The position numbers and the translations under genes were made by a program. A stretch of DNA of 64,000 nucleotides, taken from assembly GCA_021779935.1 (NCBI GenBank), contig JAJXZT010000062.1, positions 62,001-126,000 of the forward strand, read 5' to 3'. This document shows positions 9,911-19,299 of the stretch, piece by piece; positions within the stretch are counted from its first letter, which is position 1, and the number at the start of each line of letters is the position of its first letter. This DNA comes from Acidobacteriota bacterium (GTDB lineage: Bacteria > Acidobacteriota > Terriglobia > Terriglobales > Acidobacteriaceae). The notes under the pieces were generated by a model. That model searched no databases. It saw only the letters and a program-made list of their open reading frames with translations, and was not told the DNA's origin.

Positions 9911-10138
9911 ATGACTGTGGAACGTGCTCTTCGACTGGTGGCAGGACTCTTCATCCTGCTCTCACTCGCACTCGGATACTGGGTTTCACCTTACTGGTAT
10001 CTGTTTACGGCCTTCGTCGGCCTCAACCTCTTCCAGTCCGGACTCACCAACTGGTGCCCGGCAATGTACATCTTCCGCAAATTGGGATTGCGGGACGCGT
10101 CGTCCACACCGAACGCAGCGAAGTCCGCATCCCACTGA
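9911..10138 (+). CDS. DUF2892 small inner-membrane protein
   Basis: A 75-residue protein starting at ATG 9911 behind a near-perfect TAAGGAGGAATC ribosome site. Two hydrophobic segments (about 7-22 and 28-46) and the core GYWVSPYWYLFTAFVG...NLFQSGLTNWCPA match the DUF2892 / YgaP membrane-tail family. A Cys-Pro (NWCP) follows the second segment. It lies 34 bases after the RND gene and before a strong terminator, so it probably ends that operon. Function unknown; relatives are found fused to or beside rhodanese and sulfur-handling proteins. Confidence 0.85.
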   Translation: MTVERALRLVAGLFILLSLALGYWVSPYWYLFTAFVGLNLFQSGLTNWCPAMYIFRKLGLRDASSTPNAAKSASH

Positions 10139-10163
10139 AGCATCTCGTCTCCAAGGGAATTAT

Positions 10164-10199
10164 GGCCCTCATCCGCCACTGCGGAGAGGGCCGTTTTTC
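10164..10199 (+). terminator. Strong intrinsic terminator of the ECF/RND operon
   Basis: GGCCCTC (10164-10170) pairs with GAGGGCC (10186-10192), extended inward by CCGC/GCGG around a CACT loop, followed by GTTTTT. This is a textbook Rho-independent terminator. Confidence 0.9.
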
Positions 10200-10276
10200 G
10201 TCAGTGCGCGCCTGCTATGCTGAAGGTGTGTCGCGCACATCGCCGGCGGCACCAATTCTTCCCCGAGAGAAGTCCC

Positions 10277-10654
10277 ATGATCACCGGAATCGAACACGTA
10301 GCCATCGCCAGCCATCATCCGCACGACCTCGCCGCCTGGTACGTCGATACGCTTGGCCTCACCGTTTCTTCGCGGTCAGAGACCAGCCAGATGTTGCGCA
10401 CTCCCAATGGCATCTGCCTTGAGGTGATTCAGGCTGAAGGAAATTCGCTCTCCGCGCCGCAATTGCGCGACCAGGGTCTTCGCCACATTGCGCTCGTGGT
10501 CGACGATCTCGCCGCCACTTACGCGCTATTCAAATCGCGGAACGTCCGCTTCCTGAGCGAACCTTTCCTCGCTGGCGGAAACTCCGTCGTCTTCTTTACC
10601 GATCCCGAGGGCAATTTCCTGCACCTCATTCAGCGTCCCGTTCCTCTAACTTAG
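10277..10654 (+). CDS. VOC (glyoxalase/bleomycin-resistance fold) family protein
   Basis: The 125-residue product has two beta-alpha-beta-beta-beta modules: GIEHVAIASHHPHDLAAWYVDTLG at the start and GLRHIALVVDDLAATYALFK in the middle, ending in the typical FFTDPEGNFLHLIQ. Likely metal ligands are His (IEHVAI), Glu (CLEVIQ), His (LRHIAL) and a late Glu/His. The family includes dioxygenases, isomerases and resistance proteins, so the reaction is undetermined. Start ATG 10277 follows GAGAAG. It stands as a single gene between a terminator and the copper cluster. Confidence 0.8.
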   Translation: MITGIEHVAIASHHPHDLAAWYVDTLGLTVSSRSETSQMLRTPNGICLEVIQAEGNSLSAPQLRDQGLRHIALVVDDLAATYALFKSRNVRFLSEPFLAGGNSVVFFTDPEGNFLHLIQRPVPLT

Positions 10655-10702
10655 TGTGCTTGGCGGCAGGCAGGCCCAGCTTTGCATTATGTACATCACC
10701 TG

Positions 10703-10718
10703 TGTGACACTCATCACA
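10703..10718. promoter_or_regulatory. CRP/FNR-family-like operator (TGTGA-N6-TCACA)
   Basis: TGTGA at 10703-10707 and TCACA at 10714-10718 flank CACTCA, matching the E. coli CRP consensus core exactly. It lies about 50 bases upstream of the first gene of the metal-efflux cluster. Which regulator uses it here is unknown. Confidence 0.5.
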
Positions 10719-10728
10719 GGCGCGCGTT

Positions 10729-10738
10729 ACGCATGCGT
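10729..10738. promoter_or_regulatory. Perfect 10-bp palindrome before the metal-efflux cluster
   Basis: ACGCATGCGT is self-complementary and sits 17 bases before ATG 10756, next to a TATCCT sequence that could be a -10 box. It may be an operator; it is short enough to be chance. Confidence 0.3.
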
Positions 10739-10755
10739 GTAGTATCCTCATATCT

Positions 10756-11154
10756 ATGGTTCGTGGCTCCAGATTCGTAGCGCTGTGGTTGGTGCTGGCA
10801 ATACTTGCGATTCCAGCGCTCGCCGCCAGTTCGCTCACAAATCAGGGAACCATGTCCATGCAGTGCCACTGCTGTTGCTGCCGCCCATCGGAACACGCAA
10901 CCAACACCGCATATCACCCGGCAGGCTCGCCGCAGAAGGCTGAAACGCGCCACTGCTGCTGCCAGGCGGTTCCATTGCGGCCCGCTCCGGCAACCGAATC
11001 GCAGCTTCCCATTGCACCGGTTGCGACTGTTCCTGTCGCCGCAACTGTTGCCGTTGACCTCGTCGAGATGGCGACTCGGACGAACGCTCCGCCGGAACCC
11101 TTTGCCGATACTGGCCCCTCTTCCCAGGCCGTACTCTGCACCTTCCTGATCTGA
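10756..11154 (+). CDS. Exported Cys-cluster protein heading the metal-efflux cluster
   Basis: The 132-residue product has a signal peptide (residues 1-24, cleavage near ALAAS) and two cysteine clusters: Cys37 plus Cys39-42 (CHCCCC) and Cys67-69 (HCCC) with adjacent His residues. The rest is Ala/Pro/Val-rich with a hydrophobic stretch near 88-105. Dense Cys/His in an exported protein directly before cus-like genes suggests metal binding in the periplasm. I do not recognise a named family; there is a loose likeness to DUF2946-type proteins found beside copper genes. The ribosome site is weak. Confidence 0.6.
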   Translation: MVRGSRFVALWLVLAILAIPALAASSLTNQGTMSMQCHCCCCRPSEHATNTAYHPAGSPQKAETRHCCCQAVPLRPAPATESQLPIAPVATVPVAATVAVDLVEMATRTNAPPEPFADTGPSSQAVLCTFLI

Positions 11155-11237
11155 TCCTCTCGCTTCTGCGTTGATTCCTGCGGACACCGTTGTGCCCGCC
11201 GTTATCCCTGTTTCACGCAAATAGCGAGAGATCTCAC

Positions 11238-12587
11238 ATGCACAGGAAATTACTCGTGCTGGTGATCGGACTGCTGTTGCCCCTGGCGATGTTTTGCCAG
11301 GATGGCGCAACGGCTCCGGCCCCTGCGCAGTCTGACCATCAGACTGGAAGAGTTCCCACATCCAGCTTCCTGACGTTGAATGAAGTCGTACGTACGGCGC
11401 TTACCCGCAGCCACGAAGTACAAAGCGCCGCGCATGACGTGGCCGCATTGCGCCACACCGTGCCCCAGGCTGAAGCGCTGCCCGATCCGACTGTCACCGT
11501 CGGCTGGATGGGAAACACTGCACCGTTCAGTGTCATGGATGGCGACCCATCCAGCTATCGCAGCGTTACAGCCATGCAGTCCATCCCTTATCCCGGCAAA
11601 CGAAAACTCCAGGGAGAGATTGCAGGTAAAGATGTCGCTGCCGCCGAAGCCTCGTACGAGGCGGTGCGCCGCAAGGTCGCCACCGAAGCCGAGACCGCTT
11701 TCTTTGACTACTTCTATTACGACCACGCTCTACAGATCACGCTCAAGGACAAGGATCTTCTCGAAAAACTCTCCAAGATCTCAGAGGCGCGCTACCGCGT
11801 CGGCAAGGGCTTGCAGCAGGACGTTTTGAAGTCGCAGATGGAAATCTCCCTCCTGCTGCAAAAGATCATCGTTCTGCGGCAGAAGCGTGCCACCTCCCAG
11901 GCGCGGCTCAACACCCTGATGCTTCGCCCGCCCGATGCCGAACTGCCTCCTGCCGCCGATGTCACCCTCGCCAATACATCGACAAATCTCGATAATATCT
12001 ACCGTCTGGCCAACGTCAACGATCCCGGTCTTCAGCGGGATCAGCAGCTCATCGAGCGCTCGCAGGCTGCGGTCGCTCTCGCCCGCAGGCAATATCTTCC
12101 CGACTTCAGTGTCGGCGTCATGTACCAGCAGCGACCGATGATGCCCGACATGAAAGGTGCGACCTTCAGCATCAACATTCCCATCTTCTATCGCAACAAG
12201 CAGCGTCAGGCAGTCGAGCAGGCAAAGGAAGAAGTTCTCGCCGCGCAACAGGGCCGCGAAGACCGCGCCAACGAACTCAAGTTCCAGCTCAAGCAGGCGT
12301 ACCTCTCGGCGAAGGCCGCGAAGGATCTTGCCGATCTTTACACCAGGGCCATCATTCCGCAGGCATCGCTTGCGCTCGAATCTTCCATGTCGGCCTACGA
12401 GGTCGGCAATACCGACTTTCTCACCGTGCTCAGCAATTTCAGCACGCTCCTCAATTACGAGTCCGACTACTACCGGCAGGTTGCCGACTATCGCACGGCG
12501 CTCGCGCAAATCGAAAGCGTCGTTGGCGTGAACCTCACGCCCTCGCAAGACGCCTCTCAATCGAACGTCAAGGTGGTGACCCAATGA
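11238..12587 (+). CDS. CusC-like outer-membrane efflux channel
   Basis: The 449-residue TolC-family protein has a signal peptide (residues 1-20), an acidic/Pro-rich segment and two OEP repeats (FLTLNEVVRTALTRSHEV and the later LIERSQAAVALARRQYLPD). It forms the outer-membrane duct of the metal pump. Start ATG 11238 (MHRKLLV) gives a clean signal peptide after a GCGAGAGA site. The stop overlaps the adaptor start by ATGA, so the OMF and adaptor are translated together. Confidence 0.88.
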   Translation: MHRKLLVLVIGLLLPLAMFCQDGATAPAPAQSDHQTGRVPTSSFLTLNEVVRTALTRSHEVQSAAHDVAALRHTVPQAEALPDPTVTVGWMGNTAPFSVMDGDPSSYRSVTAMQSIPYPGKRKLQGEIAGKDVAAAEASYEAVRRKVATEAETAFFDYFYYDHALQITLKDKDLLEKLSKISEARYRVGKGLQQDVLKSQMEISLLLQKIIVLRQKRATSQARLNTLMLRPPDAELPPAADVTLANTSTNLDNIYRLANVNDPGLQRDQQLIERSQAAVALARRQYLPDFSVGVMYQQRPMMPDMKGATFSINIPIFYRNKQRQAVEQAKEEVLAAQQGREDRANELKFQLKQAYLSAKAAKDLADLYTRAIIPQASLALESSMSAYEVGNTDFLTVLSNFSTLLNYESDYYRQVADYRTALAQIESVVGVNLTPSQDASQSNVKVVTQ

Positions 12588-14056
12588 AATCCCCTGGAAA
12601 TTTTCTTCGAATCTTCGCACTCGTCTCCGTCGTGGCGGTCTGCCTTGCCATTCTCTTCGGTGGACGCGTCGCCGCCTTCCGCCCGCACAAAGCGTCGCCA
12701 ACGGATATGTCGCAGAACGACATGAACGGTATGGGCATGCAACCCGCCGCGCGCAAGATTCTCTACTGGTACGACCCGATGCATCCCGCCTACAAGGCCT
12801 CCAAGCCCGGTAAGGCGCCCGACTGCGGCATGGACCTCGTGCCGAAGTACGCTGACGGCGCTCCCTCTGCCCCCAGGCAGAATGGCGGTCAACAAACGCA
12901 AGCCCCTGCCGCGCCCTCCGGTCGCAAAATCCTTTACTGGTATGACCCGATGCTGGCCGGTTACCGCTCAGACAAGCCCGGAAAATCGCCGATGGGGATG
13001 GAACTCATCCCGAAGTACGCCGAACCCGAGGCCGCGCAATCGACGGCTCCCGGAACCGTGGCCATCACACCAACGCAGCAGCAACTCATGGGCGTCACAA
13101 CCGGCATCGTTCAGCGCAAACTTCTCGTTCGCGACATCCACACCACGGCGACGCTGACTCCCAATGAAACGAAGATCGCGCACATCCACGTCAAAGTCTC
13201 CGGATTCATCGATAAGGCATACGTCGATTATGTTGGCCAGTTCGTAAAGAAGGGACAACCGCTCTTCACTCTATACAGCCCCGAACTCGTTGCCACGCAG
13301 GACGAATACCTCATCGCCAAGCGCGGCGATCGCATGCTAGGCAACGCCCCGTACAAGGAAGTGGCCGATGGAGCGCAATCGCTGCTTCGCTCTGCCCGCG
13401 AGCGCCTCAAGCTCTGGGACATCTCCGACGGCCAGATCCGCAAACTCGACGAGACTGGCAAGGTCAGCCGCGACATCACGTTCTATTCACCCATCACTGG
13501 TTTTGTCACGGATCGCAAAGTTTTCCCGCAAACCTCCGTCACGCCGGAGACTGACCTTTACACCGTCTCCGATCTCTCCACCATCTGGGCCCTCGCCGAC
13601 GTCTACGAGTACGAGCTTCCTTACGTCCACGTCGGACAGAGCGCAACGTTGCAGTTGAGCTATTACCCTGGCAAGACCTATTCCGGGCGCATCTCCTACA
13701 TCTATCCCACCGTCGATCCCGTGACGCGAACCGCAAAGGTGCGCATCGATATCCCGAATCCGCGCTTCGATCTCAAGCCAAACATGTTTGCCGACGCCAC
13801 GCTGAAGATCAGCTATGGTCGCCAGATCGCTGTCCCGCAGAATGCCGTTCTTGACTCCGGCCTTAAGCAGACCGTCTTTGTCGTTCACAAGGGTGGCCAG
13901 TTCGAGCCGCGCTCGGTGCAGGTTGGTCCAACCATCGATGGCCAGGTGGTGATTCTCTCCGGGCTCAAACCCGGAGAAGAGATCGTCACCTCCGGCAACT
14001 TCCTCATTGACTCCGACAGCCAGATGTCCGGTGCGCTGTCAGATATGAAGCATTAG
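12584..14056 (+). CDS. cusB: CusB-like adaptor with two heavy-metal-binding modules
   Basis: The 490-residue product has an N-terminal anchor (about 8-26), two tandem 'YWYDPM...KPGK...GM.L.PKY' heavy-metal-binding modules (about 61-89 and 118-145), and then a CusB-type fusion-protein core with the barrel-sandwich signature AHIHVKVSGFIDKAYVDY and beta-barrel. The first module keeps Cys81 (PDCGMD); the second reads SPMGME and has lost it. Several Met-rich stretches (DMSQNDMNGMGM) precede the first module. This fits periplasmic Cu/Ag capture and hand-over to the pump encoded 11 bases downstream. Confidence 0.88.
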   Translation: MKSPGNFLRIFALVSVVAVCLAILFGGRVAAFRPHKASPTDMSQNDMNGMGMQPAARKILYWYDPMHPAYKASKPGKAPDCGMDLVPKYADGAPSAPRQNGGQQTQAPAAPSGRKILYWYDPMLAGYRSDKPGKSPMGMELIPKYAEPEAAQSTAPGTVAITPTQQQLMGVTTGIVQRKLLVRDIHTTATLTPNETKIAHIHVKVSGFIDKAYVDYVGQFVKKGQPLFTLYSPELVATQDEYLIAKRGDRMLGNAPYKEVADGAQSLLRSARERLKLWDISDGQIRKLDETGKVSRDITFYSPITGFVTDRKVFPQTSVTPETDLYTVSDLSTIWALADVYEYELPYVHVGQSATLQLSYYPGKTYSGRISYIYPTVDPVTRTAKVRIDIPNPRFDLKPNMFADATLKISYGRQIAVPQNAVLDSGLKQTVFVVHKGGQFEPRSVQVGPTIDGQVVILSGLKPGEEIVTSGNFLIDSDSQMSGALSDMKH

Positions 14057-14067
14057 GGAGAAGCGAA

Positions 14068-17000
14068 ATGATTAATCGCATCATTGAGTTCAGCGCAAAG
14101 AATCGCTTCTTCGTCCTGCTGTTTGTTGCCGTCGCCACACTCTACGGAGTGCATGCCATGCGCAATACCAAGGTCGATGCCATTCCCGACCTCTCCGACA
14201 CGCAGGTCATCGTCTACGCCAAGTGGGATCGCAGCCCGGACATCATGGAGGACCAGGTCGCCTATCCCCTCACTACCGCCCTCCTTGGCCTTCCGAAGGT
14301 GAAGGACATCCGCGCCTACTCCGACTTCGGATACACGTACATCTACATCATCTTCGACGAAGGGACGGACATCTACTGGGCACGTTCCCGCACGCTTGAG
14401 TACCTCAACTCCGTCACCTCGCGCCTGCCCAAGGGCGTCGATGTCGAACTCGGCAAGGACGCCACCGCTGTTGGATGGGTTTATGAGTATGCGCTGGTCG
14501 ACACCTCGGGCAAGTACAACCTCGCCCAGATGCGCAGCTACCAGGACTGGTATTTGCGCTATGCCTTGCAGACTGTTCCCGGCGTGGCAGAGGTGGCTTC
14601 TCTCGGCGGCTTCGTGCGCGAGTACCAGGTCAACGTAGACCCCAACAAGCTGTTGGCTTACAACATCCCCATCAACAAGGTCTCGGAAGCCATCAAGCAA
14701 TCGAACAACGACGTCGGCGGACGGGTCGTCGAACTCTCCGGCCGTGAATACATGGTGCGCGGCCGCGGCTACATCAAGTCTCTCGATGACATCCGCAACA
14801 TCGTCGTGATGACCAATCCCGCCACCGGCACGCCCGTGCGCGTCGGAGACCTCGGCACTGTCACGTTCGGCTCGGACATGCGTCGCGGCGTCGCCGAGTT
14901 GGACGGCAATGGCCAGGTCGCCGGCGGAATCGTCATTGCGCGCTTCGGAGCAAACGCACAAAAGGTGATCGAGCTCGTCAAGGCGAAGATCGCCGCCTTG
15001 CAGCCCACTCTTCCTCCTGGACTGAAGATCGTTCCTACCTACGACCGTTCGCTGTTGATTGATCGCTCCATCGACAATCTCAAGCACACGCTGATCGAAG
15101 AACTCATCATCGTCAGCATTGTGATTCTCATTTTCCTCTGGCACTTTCCCAGCGCCATCATCCCCATCGTCACGATTCCCGTCACCGTCATACTCGCATT
15201 CATTCCCATGCAGCTTTCCGGCATGACGGCCAACATCATGTCACTTGGTGGAATCGCCGTCGCCATCGGCGCCATGGTCGATGCCGCCATTGTTGTCGTC
15301 GAGCAGACGCACAAAAAGCTCGAACACTGGGAGGCCGAAGGACGCCCCGGCGACTACCACGCCGTCGTCATTTCGGCCGTCAAGGAAGTCGGCGGCCCAA
15401 GCTTCTTCGCGTTGTTGGTCATCGCCGTTGGATTCCTGCCGGTGTTTGCCTTGCAAGGTCAGGAGGGACGCCTCTTCCACCCGCTTGCGCTCACCAAGAA
15501 CGTCGCCATGATCATCGCGGCGCTGCTCGCCATCACGCTCGATCCCGCAATGCGGCTGATGATGACGCACATGGAAAACTACAATTTCCGGCCGCGCTGG
15601 CTCGCCCGCGTCGCCAACGCGGTCCTCGTCGGCAAGATCCACAGCGAAGAGAACCACCCCATCAGCCGCCCGCTGATGAAGATCTACCATCCCGTGGTGG
15701 AGTTCGTCCTCGAACACAAGTGGCTTCCCATCTGCGCGGCGGTTCTCGCTATGGCCGTCACCGTTCCCATCTATTTCAAGCTCGGCTCGGAGTTCATGCC
15801 GCCGCTCGATGAGGGCACGCTTCTCTACATGCCCAGCACGGTCCCTGGCATCTCCGTCACGGAGGCTTCGCGCCTCCTGCAGACGCAGGACAAAATTCTC
15901 AAGAGCTTCCCGGAAGTCCAGCGCGTCTTCGGGAAGGCCGGGCGCGCCGAGACCGAGACGGATCCTGCTCCTTACTCGATGTTTGAAACCGTCGTCGAGC
16001 TCAAGCCGCAGGACCAGTGGCCGAAGGTCAAGCGCTGGTACTCCTCGTGGGCCCCCGAACGCTTGCAGGGCGTCTTCCGCCGCTTCTGGCCCGATCACAT
16101 CACCACCGAGCAGCTCATCTACGGCCCTGGCGGCATGAACGAAGCGCTTACCATTCCCGGTGTCGCCAACTCATGGACCATGCCCATCAAAGCGCGCATC
16201 GACATGCTCTCCACTGGCATCCGCACGCCTGTCGGCATCAAGGTTCTCGGTGCAAATCTCACTGAGATCCAGAATATCGGCGAGCAGATTGAAGCGGCAC
16301 TCAAAAACGTTCCCGGCACCGCCTCCGTCTTCTCCGAACGCACGGCGGCTGGATACTATCTCGACTTCGATCTGAAGCGCGACCAGCTCGCGCGTTACGG
16401 CCTCACCGTGCAGGATGCTGAAGACGTGGTCACTTCGGCCATCGGCGGAGACCATGTCACCACCACGGTCGAAGGCCGCGAGCGTTATCCCGTCGACGTT
16501 CGCTATCTCTCTGACTACCGCGACGACATCCAGACGCTGAAGCGCGTTCTCGTCAGCACCCCGTCCGGAGCGCAGATACCCATCTCTCAAATCGCTGACG
16601 TTCAGTTGAAGACTGGTCCCGGCATGATTCGCGATGAGGACGGGCGCCTTGCCGGCTACGTTTATGTCGATGTTAACGGTCGTGACATCGGCAGCTACGT
16701 CAAGGATGCGCAGCAGGCCGTCAGTCGCAACGTCCACGTTCCCAGCGGCTACGAACTCGTCTGGAGCGGACAATACGAGTACATGCAGAGCGCCAAGAAG
16801 CGCCTCCAGCTTGTCGTCCCCATCACGCTCTTCATCGTCTTTTCGCTGCTTTATTTCAACACTGGCTCGGTCGTCAAGACGTTCATCATCCTGCTCGCCG
16901 TGCCCTTCTCCGCCATTGGCGCAATCTGGCTGCTCTATCTTCTCGGTTACAACATGAGCGTCGCCGTCTGGGTCGGCCTCATCGCCCTGCTTGGCGTCGA

Positions 17001-17370
17001 CGCCGAGACCGCCGTCTTCATGCTGCTCTATCTTGACCTCGCCTATCACGAGGCGCAGTCCAAGGGCCTCATGCGCAACTGGAACGACCTTCGCGAAGCC
17101 ATCGTCACTGGCGCGGTCAAGCGACTCCGCCCCAAGGTCATGACCGTCTCCTGCATGTTGTTCGGCCTTCTGCCCATCATGTGGTCCGTCGGTTCCGGCG
17201 CGGATGTGATGAAGCGAATCGCCGCTCCCATGGTCGGAGGAATCATCACGTCCTTCCTCATGGAGCTCATCGTTTATCCACCCATCTTCGCCATCTGGAA
17301 GTGGAACTGGGAGGTGAAACCCGCACTTAAGAAGGCCGAGTTCACGTCCCCGGAGCCAAGCAATGCGTAG
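14068..17370 (+). CDS. cusA: CusA-like heavy-metal RND efflux pump
   Basis: The 1100-residue product is an HME-type RND pump: [13 protein letters not shown] at the start, [12 protein letters not shown], and the TM4 motif [17 protein letters not shown], whose Asp/Glu/Lys pattern separates metal pumps from drug pumps. [12 protein letters not shown] and [10 protein letters not shown] retain methionines that in E. coli CusA help coordinate Cu(I)/Ag(I), as I remember that protein. With the Cys-rich and Met-rich neighbours this points to copper or silver and not to Co/Zn/Cd. The next gene starts 8 bases before its stop. Confidence 0.9.
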   Translation: MINRIIEFSAKNRFFVLLFVAVATLYGVHAMRNTKVDAIPDLSDTQVIVYAKWDRSPDIMEDQVAYPLTTALLGLPKVKDIRAYSDFGYTYIYIIFDEGTDIYWARSRTLEYLNSVTSRLPKGVDVELGKDATAVGWVYEYALVDTSGKYNLAQMRSYQDWYLRYALQTVPGVAEVASLGGFVREYQVNVDPNKLLAYNIPINKVSEAIKQSNNDVGGRVVELSGREYMVRGRGYIKSLDDIRNIVVMTNPATGTPVRVGDLGTVTFGSDMRRGVAELDGNGQVAGGIVIARFGANAQKVIELVKAKIAALQPTLPPGLKIVPTYDRSLLIDRSIDNLKHTLIEELIIVSIVILIFLWHFPSAIIPIVTIPVTVILAFIPMQLSGMTANIMSLGGIAVAIGAMVDAAIVVVEQTHKKLEHWEAEGRPGDYHAVVISAVKEVGGPSFFALLVIAVGFLPVFALQGQEGRLFHPLALTKNVAMIIAALLAITLDPAMRLMMTHMENYNFRPRWLARVANAVLVGKIHSEENHPISRPLMKIYHPVVEFVLEHKWLPICAAVLAMAVTVPIYFKLGSEFMPPLDEGTLLYMPSTVPGISVTEASRLLQTQDKILKSFPEVQRVFGKAGRAETETDPAPYSMFETVVELKPQDQWPKVKRWYSSWAPERLQGVFRRFWPDHITTEQLIYGPGGMNEALTIPGVANSWTMPIKARIDMLSTGIRTPVGIKVLGANLTEIQNIGEQIEAALKNVPGTASVFSERTAAGYYLDFDLKRDQLARYGLTVQDAEDVVTSAIGGDHVTTTVEGRERYPVDVRYLSDYRDDIQTLKRVLVSTPSGAQIPISQIADVQLKTGPGMIRDEDGRLAGYVYVDVNGRDIGSYVKDAQQAVSRNVHVPSGYELVWSGQYEYMQSAKKRLQLVVPITLFIVFSLLYFNTGSVVKTFIILLAVPFSAIGAIWLLYLLGYNMSVAVWVGLIALLGVDAETAVFMLLYLDLAYHEAQSKGLMRNWNDLREAIVTGAVKRLRPKVMTVSCMLFGLLPIMWSVGSGADVMKRIAAPMVGGIITSFLMELIVYPPIFAIWKWNWEVKPALKKAEFTSPEPSNA

Positions 17371-18106
17371 AGCTGCACCACTCATCATGCTCATGCTGTT
17401 GTGCGGAATGCCGCTGCTTGTCGAGGCACAGGCAGTGGCCTCCTCCGCTGACGCGCAGTTCGCGCGAATCCACGCACAACTTAGCTCCATGGCCGATCAG
17501 CTCGTCGCAAGTGCGGGCGCTGTTCCCTCTGCGCAAATTTCGCAGCCTTCGGGTGACTTCCACGAGCAGTACAAGGCCGAGGGTAGCTCTGCCATCAGCC
17601 TCGCCACACAGCGCGTCCGTGCGCTTATGCCCGTCATCCGTCCAATTTTGCATGAGCAGGGTGTGCCGGAGAATCTTGCAGCGGTCGTTCTTGTGGAGAG
17701 CGGTGGCCTGCCCACTGCCCTGTCGCCCAAGGGTGCTCGCGGTCTCTGGCAGTTCATGCCGGCCACTGCGCGGCGGTACGGATTAATTGTGAACGCCGCG
17801 GTCGATGAGCGTCTCGATGTCCTCAAGTCCACGCGCGCCGCCGCTCTTTATCTCCGCGATCTTCATGCGCAGTTCGGCGACTGGCAACTGGCATTCGCCG
17901 CTTACAACGCGGGAGAACAGGCCGTGGCGCGCGCACTTGCCCGTTCCGGCGCGCAGAGCTTTCCGGCTGCAATGTCGTACTTGCCGGCTGAAACCCAGCA
18001 CTATGTACCCGCCGTAGAAGCGGCGATTGCCATGCTTCATCGACAATCGTCTATCGATCAACCCAACTCGCAGGCATTGGTTCTCTATGCGGAGAGTCGA
18101 AACTGA
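17363..18106 (+). CDS. Exported lytic transglycosylase (SLT domain)
   Basis: The 247-residue product has a signal peptide (1-23) and a soluble-lytic-transglycosylase domain from about 85: catalytic Glu112 in VVLVESGG, then [21 protein letters not shown] and [11 protein letters not shown], all family hallmarks. It cuts glycan strands to anhydro-muropeptides. It starts inside the end of the pump gene, so it belongs to the metal-efflux operon; a wall-cutting enzyme there may help place the trans-envelope complex (inference). Confidence 0.88.
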   Translation: MRRAAPLIMLMLLCGMPLLVEAQAVASSADAQFARIHAQLSSMADQLVASAGAVPSAQISQPSGDFHEQYKAEGSSAISLATQRVRALMPVIRPILHEQGVPENLAAVVLVESGGLPTALSPKGARGLWQFMPATARRYGLIVNAAVDERLDVLKSTRAAALYLRDLHAQFGDWQLAFAAYNAGEQAVARALARSGAQSFPAAMSYLPAETQHYVPAVEAAIAMLHRQSSIDQPNSQALVLYAESRN

Positions 18107-18161
18107 TCCCTGGAATCGTTTCTCCGCCAAGGCCGCGACGCTATCCATTCAAGGAGACGCT

Positions 18162-18482
18162 ATGAAAACACTCGCAGCTAAGCTATTTGTAATGACGCTT
18201 CTTCTGTCCACCATCGCCTTTGCCACCCCGGTAACGCTCACTGGCACGGTTTCTGACACAATGTGCAAGGGAAAACATATGATTCCCGGCAAGAGCGATG
18301 CGGAGTGCGCTCGCGCCTGCGTCAAGGCCGGAGCCACGTGGGCACTGGTAAGCAACGACAAGGTCTATGTCCTGAGCGGCGACGCGGCGGCTCTGAGCCG
18401 GGCGGCCGGAAAGCACGTAACCATCACGGGGGAAGCGATGGGCAATACCGTCAAGGTAAGCACGATCACCGGCGTACGATAG
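18162..18482 (+). CDS. Small exported protein with three cysteines, unknown function
   Basis: A 106-residue product with a clear signal peptide (1-22, cut near AFATP) starts at ATG 18162 after a strong AAGGAGACGC site. The mature part has TGTVSDTMCKGKHM, then AECARACVKAGATWALVSNDKVYVL interrupted into short beta strands, a compact Cys-stabilised fold. Similar small proteins are common in Acidobacteria, but I do not know a function. It lies between the transglycosylase and the cytochrome, so a role in the metal-stress cluster is possible. Confidence 0.75.
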   Translation: MKTLAAKLFVMTLLLSTIAFATPVTLTGTVSDTMCKGKHMIPGKSDAECARACVKAGATWALVSNDKVYVLSGDAAALSRAAGKHVTITGEAMGNTVKVSTITGVR

Positions 18483-18609
18483 CTGAAGGATGATCGACGG
18501 CAGGCGGCTGGGACAGGAAGGCCTTTGGTTTTGATTCAATTCCTTCCTGGCCACGGCAAGCGGAAAGTGGATACATGCATTCCAAACTTGGATCAAAAGG
18601 AAAAATATC

Positions 18610-19206
18610 GTGCGTAAGTACCTTCTGGGATTCGCAGCAGGCATTGTTGTCGTGCTGTTGGTGGGATTCAGCTACGTGCGCTTTGGCTTTGTAAACTCGT
18701 GCGCCGACATGCCGGTCAATTCCATGGAAAGCATGATGGCGATGCCCGCGCTGGATGCCTCGGTCGCCCGTCGTGCTCCTGAAGTCCCCAACCCTGTTTC
18801 GCCAACAGATGACAACCTGGTCGCGGGAATGAAAATCTACCAGGCAAACTGCGCAACCTGCCATGGCGACGTCCATCGTCCAGAAGCGATGTTGGCGGAT
18901 GCGCTCTACCCTCGCGCGCCCCAGTTTGTTGACGACGCACCCGACATGCCGGAGAACCAGAACTTCTACATCATCCAGCACGGCGTACGGCTGAGCGGGA
19001 TGCCGGCGTGGGGGCAGACACTCAACGCCCAGCAGATGTGGCAGGTCACGACTTTTCTCAGTCACATGGACAAGCTACCGCCGCAGGTCTCCGACGCGTG
19101 GAAAACGGCGGCTGGCGGACCAGCGGGCAGCAGTTCCCCGGCAGCCACACCCACAATGGACATGCACGGTATGAACATGGGTGGCAAAAAGATGAACATG
19201 CAGTGA
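18610..19206 (+). CDS. Membrane-anchored cytochrome c with Met-rich copper-type tail
   Basis: The 198-residue product has an N-terminal membrane segment (5-22), a class I cytochrome c domain with CATCH haem motif (Cys81, Cys84, His85) and distal Met131 (SGMPAWG), and a tail from 183 with six Met, one His and two Lys (MDMHGMNMGGKKMNMQ). The start is GTG 18610 with AAAAGGA upstream. The tail resembles Cu(I)-binding methionine motifs of copper-handling proteins; its location after cusA supports a role in copper-linked electron transfer. What accepts or donates the electrons is not evident. Confidence 0.82.
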   Translation: MRKYLLGFAAGIVVVLLVGFSYVRFGFVNSCADMPVNSMESMMAMPALDASVARRAPEVPNPVSPTDDNLVAGMKIYQANCATCHGDVHRPEAMLADALYPRAPQFVDDAPDMPENQNFYIIQHGVRLSGMPAWGQTLNAQQMWQVTTFLSHMDKLPPQVSDAWKTAAGGPAGSSSPAATPTMDMHGMNMGGKKMNMQ

Positions 19207-19299
19207 TTCGTCACCAACTTTGCGATCCGATAAATTGTTCGTGAACGGTCTGTGACAGATCGATTGCGTGGTCGTTTCCCGTGCTAGTCTGAGCGCCAG

